Of a stretch of DNA of 64,000 nucleotides, positions 57,893 through 64,000 are shown piece after piece; the first letter of the stretch is position 1; each line of letters starts with the position of its first letter. The stretch comes from Clostridia bacterium (GTDB lineage Bacteria; Bacillota; Clostridia; Christensenellales; Aristaeellaceae): NCBI GenBank assembly GCA_017470095.1, contig JAFUFC010000025.1, forward strand, positions 1 to 64,000. Reading direction: 5' to 3'. The notes beneath the pieces are model-generated. The model had not been told where the DNA came from. It saw nothing but the letters and a program-made list of their open reading frames with translations, and searched no databases. A program made the translations under genes and the position numbers.

Positions 57893-58645
57893 TTATGCGC
57901 CATAGGGGCTGTCAAATTCTGCTTCGGCTTTTTTGACCGCTTCTTCCAGCGTCATGCCTGCAAAGTGCTGGGCTCCCAGGAAACGGCCGGATTTTTGATC
58001 GTTCGCAAATACACCGACCACGATGCCGGGGATAGCGCTTTCCGGGGCGTTGGGCGCATAAGGACCGCCCAGATCCGTGCGGCACCAGCCAGGATCGGTC
58101 AGGTTGATCATCACATCTGTCCCCTGTACTTTGGACCCTAAATCAATGGTGATTTTATCCAGCGCCGCCTTGCTGGCTGAATAGCCCGCCTGGCACACGT
58201 CCAGCGCTATGCCGCTGGTGGTGTTCAGGATGCGGCCGGAACCTTTGGCGATCATTCCTGGCATGAAGTGATAGCAGATCATGGCTGGGGCAATGGTATT
58301 CACCCGGAAGCTGATTTCATAATCTTCTGTGGGCGTTTGGAAATAATCAGTCCGGTAGGCAATCTGCACGCCAGCGTTGTTGATCACAATATCCACATCC
58401 ACGCCCAGTTGATCGATTGCTTCCAGCATCCGCTGCACGGCGTTCAGATCGTTCAGATCCGCCGCTATCGCATGGGCGGTTACCCCCAGCACCCGCACCT
58501 CTGCCAGTATCTTTTCCGTATGCCGGAGATCTCGGCTGTGCAGAATCAAATTGCACCCCTGTTCCGCCATGAACTTTGCCGTCAGATAGCCGATTCCTCG
58601 GGCTGCGCCGGTGATCAGCGCCCATTTTCCCTTAACTTGATACAT
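57893..58645 (-). CDS. SDR-family oxidoreductase
   Basis: A 250-residue short-chain dehydrogenase. The NAD(P) motif ALITGAARGIGYLTA near the N terminus, NNAGVQ near 90, catalytic Ser in NTTSGIAL and Tyr-Lys in GYSASKAAL (YxxxK) make a classical Rossmann enzyme. The R in HSRDL after the second strand suggests NADPH. AAGGAAGGAAAACG precedes the ATG. Substrate unknown; a keto-sugar or keto-acid is possible. It is monocistronic on the minus strand, followed at 57803 by the MITE copy. The 58646-58852 gap upstream shows no supportable gene. Confidence 0.92.
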   Translation of the reverse strand: MYQVKGKWALITGAARGIGYLTAKFMAEQGCNLILHSRDLRHTEKILAEVRVLGVTAHAIAADLNDLNAVQRMLEAIDQLGVDVDIVINNAGVQIAYRTDYFQTPTEDYEISFRVNTIAPAMICYHFMPGMIAKGSGRILNTTSGIALDVCQAGYSASKAALDKITIDLGSKVQGTDVMINLTDPGWCRTDLGGPYAPNAPESAIPGIVVGVFANDQKSGRFLGAQHFAGMTLEEAVKKAEAEFDSPYGA

Positions 58646-58852
58646 ATAAACGTTTTCCTTCCTTTGCAGCTTGCTTGTTTTGGATGGAAGGCGGCGTGCT
58701 CAAAAGAGCCATGAGCCGCTATTCCGTGTAAAATGAAGCCGAAATTGCAATGCCGTGAACAGGGGCCCTCCTGCCTGCAAACAACGGGGGGACAGGCGCG
58801 ATGCCGGATGCCTTTCTTTTATCGGCCTTCATGTTCTTTTCCGTTTGAATAA

Positions 58853-58891
58853 AAAGAAGGGACCAGCCCGTATTTTGACCGGGCTGATCCC
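58853..58891 (-). terminator. Terminator of the flavoprotein gene
   Basis: GGGATCAGCCCG (58891-58880) and CGGGCTGGTCCC (58870-58859) pair on the minus strand, then TTCTTTTT. Confidence 0.82.
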
Positions 58892-58903
58892 TCAAGAAAC
58901 AGA

Positions 58904-60913
58904 TTACGCTTCTTCGCCCATGGCGACCTTTACAGCTTTGATGGCAAAGGTCATGGTACGGCCCATGGCAATACCGGGCATCAAGCAGGGATAATTGTTA
59001 ACGAAGAAACCGCCGGAGTTGTCGCCGCAGACGAACAGGCCGTCGATGGGCTTGCCCGCTTCATCCAGCGCCTGGGCCTTTTCGTTCACCAGAATGCCCT
59101 GCAGGGTGGTCAGGATGCAAGCGCCCATCCAGAAGCCATAGAAGGGAGCCTTGCGGATCTCAGACAGACGGTAGGCCTGCTTGCCGAAATCCACGTCTTC
59201 CTGATTGTCGTACAGCTCGTTGTACCGGGCCACGGTGGCGAGGAAAGTTTCTTTAGCTTCGCCCTGGAAGCCCATCTTGTCAGCCAGTTCTTCAATGGTG
59301 TCGGCCTTGAAGGCGTTGCCCTTTTCGATTTGCTGTTCAAACCGGTCCAACTGGCCCTGGGGGTTTTTGCGGGTGCCGGCGGAGCAGCCCAGGGTGTGGA
59401 AGCGCTGCACGTCATCAGGCATGCCAGCGTCAAAGATGGAGGCATACACATGGCCGGGCTGGTTGTAGGCGGCGTAGGGCATCATATCATAGGTGCCGCT
59501 TTCATCGGTAAAGCGCTTGCCGTCCCGGTTCACCTTCAGGAAGGGCTGAGAGCCCAGGTTGAACTGGCCTTCGGTGGCGGGGAAAATTTTATCGCCGGTG
59601 GAGGTCACTTTGTAGCCGGCGTCGATGCCAGGGGCAATGATGCCGCGGTCGAACAGCATGGGGGCAGCTTCGGCCTGCATGGCCGCGCCGATCCACTTGG
59701 CAGCCTTGATGCCGTCGCCGGTATCGGAAGGCCAGGCCACGTTGGAGGTGGTGACGGCCGTGCCCAGGGGATCCAGCTGTTCCATCATTTGGGGATTGCA
59801 AGGATAGCCGCCCGCAGCCAGCAGAACGCCCTTGTTGGCGTTGACGCGGATATACGCGCCGTCTTCCCGCTGGGCAATCACGCCGGTGACGCGGCCGGCA
59901 TCGTCCTGCTCAAACTTCACCAGGGGCGTGCCGAACAGGATCTTGTTGCCGCTTTCTTCGATGATCTGCTGGAACATATCGTTCCGGTCAATGCCATGGC
60001 CCCAGTAATGTTCACACACGGGGAAGAAGAAGCCGGATTCCTCAGCGTGGGGCCAGATGGCCTCGTCGCCAGCGGTAACTTCCACTTGCATGTCCGGCGC
60101 ATATTTGGCGTAGCAGGATTTCACGAAATGATGCATGGCAGCGGATTCGTTGATCCAGGTATTGAAGGCGTTCATGTTGGTTTTGCCGGAAGCATAACGC
60201 TTCAGTTCCCGGCGCAGGGCAGCGCGGTCCACAGGCTTTTCACCCAGGGCCTGAGCGTCTTCGGAGTCGATCGCGCCATACCAATGACGGGTACGGGCAT
60301 GGGTGGTGCTCTTTTCAATTACCAGCACCTGGTAGCCCTTGCTGGAAGCATAAGCGGCGCCGGCCATACCGCCGTTGCCCGCGCCCACCACCAGGAAATC
60401 GGTGGTCAGGGTTTCGGCGATTTCGCTTTCAGCCACTTCGGGGGCTTCGCCCAGCCAATCGGCGGCCTTGTCTTCGTCAGCAGAGGAATCGATCACTTCA
60501 ACGGGAATTTCACCCCGGGCCTGCTGCACGCACTTGTAGGCGGCCTTTTCGGCAGCGTTGCGGGTCAAGGTCGCGCCAGTTTTGGCGTCCAGGGTGATGG
60601 GGCCTTCAATATAGCTGTCCTGCAGCTCCTTGAGCAGGGCGGCCAGGCGTTCGCCTTCTTCCAGACCGATGCCTGCGGTTTCGCCGGCGGTGTCCACCAC
60701 CACGTCGGTAATAGCGGTTTCGGAGAAGGTCATGGTCACTTTCACATTGCTCATGGCACCCTTTTCAATGGCGCTGTAGGTGCCGGGGGTGTAAATCGCT
60801 TTTCCTTCAGCAACGGCTTTCAGCCCGGATACACCCAGGGTGCCAGCGGCGGCCACAGCGGCGGTTGAGGCCAAGGCGCCTTTCAGAAATGCGCGGCGGG
60901 ATACTTCTTTCAT
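58904..60913 (-). CDS. Tat-exported FMN-binding flavoprotein reductase (fumarate-reductase-like)
   Basis: 669 residues. A twin-arginine signal SRRAFLKGALASTAAVAAAGTLG is followed by an FMN-binding domain (about 40-125) with DAKTGATLT; the Thr of TGAT (Thr115) should carry covalent FMN attached by an ApbE-type enzyme. The FAD-binding domain begins TDFLVVGAGNGGMAGAA near 190 and shows the fumarate-reductase/urocanate-reductase-type fold. This family reduces small unsaturated or enol substrates as terminal electron acceptors outside the cell; the exact one is unknown. AGGAGG is 11 bases before the ATG at 60913. The Tat genes are 1 kb away, and a MerR-like regulator is divergent. Confidence 0.92.
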   Translation of the reverse strand: MKEVSRRAFLKGALASTAAVAAAGTLGVSGLKAVAEGKAIYTPGTYSAIEKGAMSNVKVTMTFSETAITDVVVDTAGETAGIGLEEGERLAALLKELQDSYIEGPITLDAKTGATLTRNAAEKAAYKCVQQARGEIPVEVIDSSADEDKAADWLGEAPEVAESEIAETLTTDFLVVGAGNGGMAGAAYASSKGYQVLVIEKSTTHARTRHWYGAIDSEDAQALGEKPVDRAALRRELKRYASGKTNMNAFNTWINESAAMHHFVKSCYAKYAPDMQVEVTAGDEAIWPHAEESGFFFPVCEHYWGHGIDRNDMFQQIIEESGNKILFGTPLVKFEQDDAGRVTGVIAQREDGAYIRVNANKGVLLAAGGYPCNPQMMEQLDPLGTAVTTSNVAWPSDTGDGIKAAKWIGAAMQAEAAPMLFDRGIIAPGIDAGYKVTSTGDKIFPATEGQFNLGSQPFLKVNRDGKRFTDESGTYDMMPYAAYNQPGHVYASIFDAGMPDDVQRFHTLGCSAGTRKNPQGQLDRFEQQIEKGNAFKADTIEELADKMGFQGEAKETFLATVARYNELYDNQEDVDFGKQAYRLSEIRKAPFYGFWMGACILTTLQGILVNEKAQALDEAGKPIDGLFVCGDNSGGFFVNNYPCLMPGIAMGRTMTFAIKAVKVAMGEEA

Positions 60914-61078
60914 GTTTGCATCATCCTCCTGTGACGGTTTTCTAAACCCATGGAATATATAAACATTATAAGGCTGGGCGCAACCCACAAGTCAACCCCG
61001 TTTTTTTGAGCATTTCGTATGGAAAAATGAAAGGAAATATGGTAAAATGCTGATAGAGACGCAGGAGGAGGCGCTTCC

Positions 61079-61906
61079 ATGCCAGCAAAAGATCCGGGAA
61101 TTAGGCATTATCGAATCGGTGAATACGCCCAAAAGATGGGGGTTACACCCGACTTGCTCAAGCACTATGAAAAAATGCGCTTGATCCAGGCTTATACCAC
61201 GCCAAGCGGATACCGGTATTACCCGTTTCATGAATCATTGGCGCTGCTCCAATGCATGGCGCTGCGCAATTATGGGATCCCGCTTCAGGAAATGGATAAG
61301 CTGCTGCATCAGGACGATTTGGCCGCCTTCCACCAGGCCCTGGAACAACGGGTGGAGGCGATTGGGAAGCATTTGCTGCTGGAGCAGGCGGTGATTGAGG
61401 ATTACAGGCGCTTTTCCCAATGGATGGACCGCATGGAAAACCGGGATTCCTACGTCCTGATCGAAGAAAAAGAAGAAATGCTGTTTTTGCCTCACAGCAA
61501 GCGACACGACTTTCTGGAAGATGACCGTATTCAGGCAATTTTGAGTGATTGGGTGGCCTGGATGCCCATGGTCAAATCCTGCCGGCTTATACCCACGTTA
61601 TCTGGCCATGATCCGTTGCAGGAGGCGTCGTGGGGATTGACTGTATCGGCTTCTTTTGCGGAAACGTATCGGCTGCCTGTCAATGAAGCGGTGAAAAAGC
61701 TGCCCGGGGGAAGAATGCTGATGTTTCACTATCGGGCAGAGCATCAGCCGAAAATCCGCAATGCGGCATGGCAGCTTATGCGGAATTATGTGGAGCAATC
61801 CTCCCTGCGCCTGATGGGCCCCATTCAGCAAGTGGCGTTGGCGAATTTGCGGATCGGGGGCCAAGGCATCAGCTGCGGATGGTTTGCCATCCATGTGGAA
61901 GAATAG
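61079..61906 (+). CDS. MerR-family transcriptional regulator
   Basis: 275 residues. The N-terminal winged helix (RIGEYAQKMGVTPDLLKHYEKMRLI, then YRYYPFHES) is of MerR type, followed by a helix that would dimerise (about 90-135), and a C-terminal domain of about 130 residues, perhaps a GyrI-like ligand-binding fold. GCAGGAGGAGGCG precedes the ATG. The gene ends in TAG. It is divergent from the flavoprotein gene with a 165-base gap, so it likely controls it, though I could not pick out a clear MerR-type operator. Confidence 0.88.
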   Translation: MPAKDPGIRHYRIGEYAQKMGVTPDLLKHYEKMRLIQAYTTPSGYRYYPFHESLALLQCMALRNYGIPLQEMDKLLHQDDLAAFHQALEQRVEAIGKHLLLEQAVIEDYRRFSQWMDRMENRDSYVLIEEKEEMLFLPHSKRHDFLEDDRIQAILSDWVAWMPMVKSCRLIPTLSGHDPLQEASWGLTVSASFAETYRLPVNEAVKKLPGGRMLMFHYRAEHQPKIRNAAWQLMRNYVEQSSLRLMGPIQQVALANLRIGGQGISCGWFAIHVEE

Positions 61907-61913
61907 ATTACAT

Positions 61914-61953
61914 GAAAAAATCGCCCCGGAAGCGTTTGTGCCCCAGGGCGATT
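61914..61953 (-). terminator. Terminator of the tat operon
   Basis: On the minus strand AATCGCCC (61953-61946) and GGGGCGATT (61927-61919) pair, followed by TTTTTC. It may also help to end the convergent MerR gene. Confidence 0.7.
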
Positions 61954-61960
61954 GCTTTAC

Positions 61961-62776
61961 TCAGTTCTCCGCGTTTCTGGCTTTCGTCACGCGGCTTACC
62001 TGCGCGCCGATTTCGTACAGCAGGATCATCGGAATACCCAGCGCCAGCTGGGACACAACGTCCGGCGGCGTGAGAATGGCGGCGATCACGAAAATACCCA
62101 GAATCACATATTTCCGCTTGGAAGCCAGCATTTTGTAATTGGTCAGCCCAATTCGCGTGGTCAAATACATGAACACCGGCAGTTGAAAAGCGATGCCAAA
62201 CGGCAGGATAAACCCGAACAGAAAACTGACGTATTTATCAATTGACAGCATCGGCGTGGCCAGATGGTCCCCGGCGACCAGGAAGAAATCCACCGCCAGT
62301 AAATAGACCGCCATGTAGCAGAACACCACGCCCAGGATAAACAACGCCAGCGCTACAAAGAACATGATCCGGAACGCCTTGATTTCTTTTTCGTACAGGG
62401 CCGGCTTGATAAACCGCCATATCTGCCAGATGATGACAGGGCTGGCCACGATAACCGCGGCGATCAGGGCCAGCTTGAATTTGGTCACCAGCGCTTCGGA
62501 CATGGCGGTATAGATGATTTCGATTCCACGATTTTGGATGGGCGCTATGATCCAGGTCATCAGCGAATCGATGGCAAGATAATAGACCAAAAAGAACGCG
62601 GCGACAACGGCGATAGCGGAAACAACCAGCACATGCCGCAGCGCCATCAGATGCTCTAACAGCGAGGCTTTCACGCTTGCCGCTTCCGAAAGGCCGTCGG
62701 CCTCCGTTTCTTTTACCACGTCATTTTCCCCGGTGATGCCGTTGGCTTGCACCGGGGATTTTGCTTTCTTTTTCAT
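61961..62776 (-). CDS. tatC: Sec-independent protein translocase TatC
   Basis: 271 residues, the polytopic core of the twin-arginine translocase that recognises folded proteins bearing RR signals. Family features: the N-terminal HLMALRHVLV-type segment (LLEHLMALRHVL), MTWIIAPIQN, a central WQIWRFIKPALYEKE, and the sixth-helix region SKRKYVILGIFVIAAILTPPDVVSQL. It has an extended N terminus of about 38 residues. It follows tatA after 18 bases. Confidence 0.96.
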   Translation of the reverse strand: MKKKAKSPVQANGITGENDVVKETEADGLSEAASVKASLLEHLMALRHVLVVSAIAVVAAFFLVYYLAIDSLMTWIIAPIQNRGIEIIYTAMSEALVTKFKLALIAAVIVASPVIIWQIWRFIKPALYEKEIKAFRIMFFVALALFILGVVFCYMAVYLLAVDFFLVAGDHLATPMLSIDKYVSFLFGFILPFGIAFQLPVFMYLTTRIGLTNYKMLASKRKYVILGIFVIAAILTPPDVVSQLALGIPMILLYEIGAQVSRVTKARNAEN

Positions 62777-62794
62777 AGCTGATTTCGTTGGAGA

Positions 62795-62977
62795 TTAAGC
62801 TTTTTTGTCGTCTTCGGTTTTTTCAGCTTTTTTCTCGCCGTCGTCATCTTTGATTTCGTTCTTAAAATCCTTGATGCTCTTACCCAGCGCCTTGCCTACG
62901 CCCGCCAATTTGCCGCCGCCAAACAAGACCAGAGCCAATATTACAATCAAGATGATTTCCGTTGTTCCCAGACGCAT
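62795..62977 (-). CDS. tatA: Sec-independent protein translocase TatA
   Basis: 60 residues. One N-terminal helix (TTEIILIVILALVLFGGGKLAGVGKALGKSIKDFKNEI) with the FG.GKL hinge and an acidic/basic C-terminal tail. The Glu in the first turn of the helix is conserved. It polymerises to form the translocation pore with TatC. GGAGGGAAACCGCAT precedes the ATG. Confidence 0.93.
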   Translation of the reverse strand: MRLGTTEIILIVILALVLFGGGKLAGVGKALGKSIKDFKNEIKDDDGEKKAEKTEDDKKA

Positions 62978-62991
62978 ATGCGGTTTCCCTC

Positions 62992-63333
62992 CTATTTTTT
63001 ATCAATGGATTGTGTGGATGTAAGCGCTTCCTTCGCTTGACCTAACCCTTGCTGAACATTTTTCAGTTCCTTATTCAGTTCGGACGAGGCATTCTTCAGA
63101 TCGGCCGTGATATCCACGTCTTTTTTCAGGTTGTCCAAGTCCGATCTGGTATCATGGATTTCTTTTTCAATTTCATCCCAGCCTGTTTCCTGCTTTACTT
63201 CTCGGATCAAGCTGCGGATTTTCTTCACCGTTCGGCCCAGCCAACGCGCCACCTTCGGCAAATCTTTGGGGCCGACCACCAGGAAAGCAACCAGCAATAT
63301 AAGCAGCAATTCTGCAAAGCCAATATTGAAGAT
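62992..63333 (-). CDS. tatB: TatB-like translocase subunit, apparent non-canonical start
   Basis: About 113 residues reading FNIGFAELLLILLVAFLVVGPKDLP, a typical TatA/B helix and hinge, with an amphipathic helix and a long charged coil (ELKNVQQGLGQAKEAL). In this frame an upstream TAA leaves no ATG, GTG or TTG before the conserved N terminus. The codon at the expected Met is ATC (63333-63331), with GGGAG 5 bases upstream. A TTG at 63309 would delete the conserved Glu and most of the helix. The promoter at 63363 is only about 30 bases away, so the start must be near. AUC initiation or an ATG-to-ATC sequence error are the options. Confidence 0.8.
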   Translation of the reverse strand: MFNIGFAELLLILLVAFLVVGPKDLPKVARWLGRTVKKIRSLIREVKQETGWDEIEKEIHDTRSDLDNLKKDVDITADLKNASSELNKELKNVQQGLGQAKEALTSTQSIDKK

Positions 63334-63362
63334 ATCTGCTCCCCCCTCTCCTGAATGTGTCC

Positions 63363-63391
63363 ATTATACAATAGACATCCAAATTTCGCAA
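63363..63391 (-). promoter_or_regulatory. Promoter of the tat operon
   Basis: On the minus strand TTGCGA (63391-63386), 17-base spacer, TATAAT (63368-63363). Transcription would start at about 63356. Confidence 0.78.
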
Positions 63392-63558
63392 GCCGAAACA
63401 TTTTGGACGCTTCAATGGTCACTACACATCCATCACGCCGACGCTATTTACGCTGTGCGGAAAACAGTGCCTTTTAGAAACGAGTGACGAACAAAAGCAG
63501 CGGCAGCCCAAAGCCGTGGGGCGGATACTGCATGGCGTTTATCCCGTGCATGCATCTG

Positions 63559-64000
63559 TCACGAACGCTTTGCTGTGAAAATGCCTTTTTTCTTTTCGGG
63601 AAGCTGCGGCGCTTTTAAGCCTTTGTTGACCTCGCTCTCCGGCGTGATGAGCAGATAGCTGCGAATGGAGGCCAGCTTTTTCTTGCTGATGCTATACTCC
63701 TTGCAAAGCGCGTCCAGCTGTTTTTCATTCAGCACACGCTTGCGCAGCAGATAGGTCAGGTGTGCGTCCTGGTTCTTGGCAGGCAGGAGCGAGGCGGCTA
63801 ATTCTTCGATCATATGATCACGCGTGAAGCTTCCCTTGCCCGCGCGGATCTCCGCTGTTTCTCTTTTGACGCGGCTGAATTCGGAAATGGCGACAGCAAT
63901 GCCAAAACCTCCAAACAGTAGGCAAAGCACCCAGCGAATCACGCTTTCCAGGCCCAGGAAATGCACGGTGATGGCCACTGCTATCAGCAGGAGCGGCAGT
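63559..64000 (-). CDS. Hypothetical membrane protein, partial
   Basis: The frame enters from the right edge and ends at 63559, giving at least 147 residues. Two hydrophobic segments are visible (LPLLLIAVAITVHFLGLE and IRWVLCLLFGGFGIAVAI). The rest is a charged, mainly helical cytoplasmic tail with RKRVLNEKQLDALCKEYSISKKKLASIRSYLL, resembling a helix-turn-helix-like or coiled segment. Family not recognised. The GTG-like codons at 63978 are internal, so the true start lies outside the window. The 63392-63558 gap upstream of tatB shows nothing else that I can support. Confidence 0.65.
   Translation of the reverse strand, partial: LPLLLIAVAITVHFLGLESVIRWVLCLLFGGFGIAVAISEFSRVKRETAEIRAGKGSFTRDHMIEELAASLLPAKNQDAHLTYLLRKRVLNEKQLDALCKEYSISKKKLASIRSYLLITPESEVNKGLKAPQLPEKKKGIFTAKRS

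Noticed and set aside
1..64000. CRISPR arrays, rRNA and tRNA genes, prophage or toxin-antitoxin modules
   Set aside because: Reading both strands I saw no regular direct-repeat array, no rRNA segments, no convincing tRNA T-arm or cloverleaf, and no phage structural genes. A covariance-model search would be needed to exclude a tRNA fully.

Overview
The window looks like a chromosomal segment of a moderately high-GC, low-motility-signature clostridial Bacillota, probably a gut anaerobe. The evidence is clostridial gene types (rpmF behind a DUF177 gene, a valS T-box leader, a clostripain-family peptidase, an RlmD with the clostridial C-terminal extension, YesM/YesN-type two-component pairs), strong AGGAGG ribosome sites, sigma-A promoters with extended -10 boxes, and two carbohydrate ABC importers without a local ATPase. 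A Christensenellales-type organism would fit, but the sequence alone does not prove it.

Layout. 0-3.6 kb: edge of a MATE exporter, then a queuosine-precursor unit (preQ1-I riboswitch, attenuator, queT, queF) and an M18 aminopeptidase. 3.7-11.4 kb: cell-surface and peptidoglycan genes (clostripain-like protein, GH3 hexosaminidase, serine hydrolase, VanW protein, amidase), then a 650-bp gap holding a dense DnaA-box cluster. 11.4-22.7 kb: a mostly housekeeping run on the + strand (dusB with an in-frame stop, DUF177-rpmF, T-box-valS, rsmH, an acyltransferase-like gene, rsmI, DUF1015, rlmD). 22.7-29.4 kb: a two-component operon with two related secreted proteins and a two-permease exporter whose ATPase has been almost wholly deleted. 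29.4-30.0 kb: a gene-free stretch rich in inverted repeats, a possible structured RNA.

30-57.6 kb is a carbohydrate-use island: aldo/keto reductase, esterases, GntR regulator, beta-mannosidase, a YesMN two-component pair next to a first ABC importer, then Nif3-like, esterase, DUF3237, P-loop kinase, sucrose-phosphorylase-family GH13 and MBL genes, a second ABC importer under a LacI-type operator, two more esterases and a LacI regulator. I read it as uptake of decorated (acylated) oligosaccharides or glycosides, de-esterification inside the cell and phosphorolysis. Two 173-bp copies of a MITE-like repeat lie in this island. 57.9-64 kb: an SDR gene, a Tat-exported flavoprotein with a divergent MerR regulator, and a tatB-tatA-tatC operon that could export it.

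Broken genes are unusually common: dusB (amber codon), a GNAT gene (4-bp duplication), a secreted-protein paralogue (opal codon), an ABC ATPase (internal deletion), an esterase (frameshift), a type III restriction subunit fragment and a truncated solute-binding protein. Some single-base cases could be assembly errors; the deletions cannot easily be.
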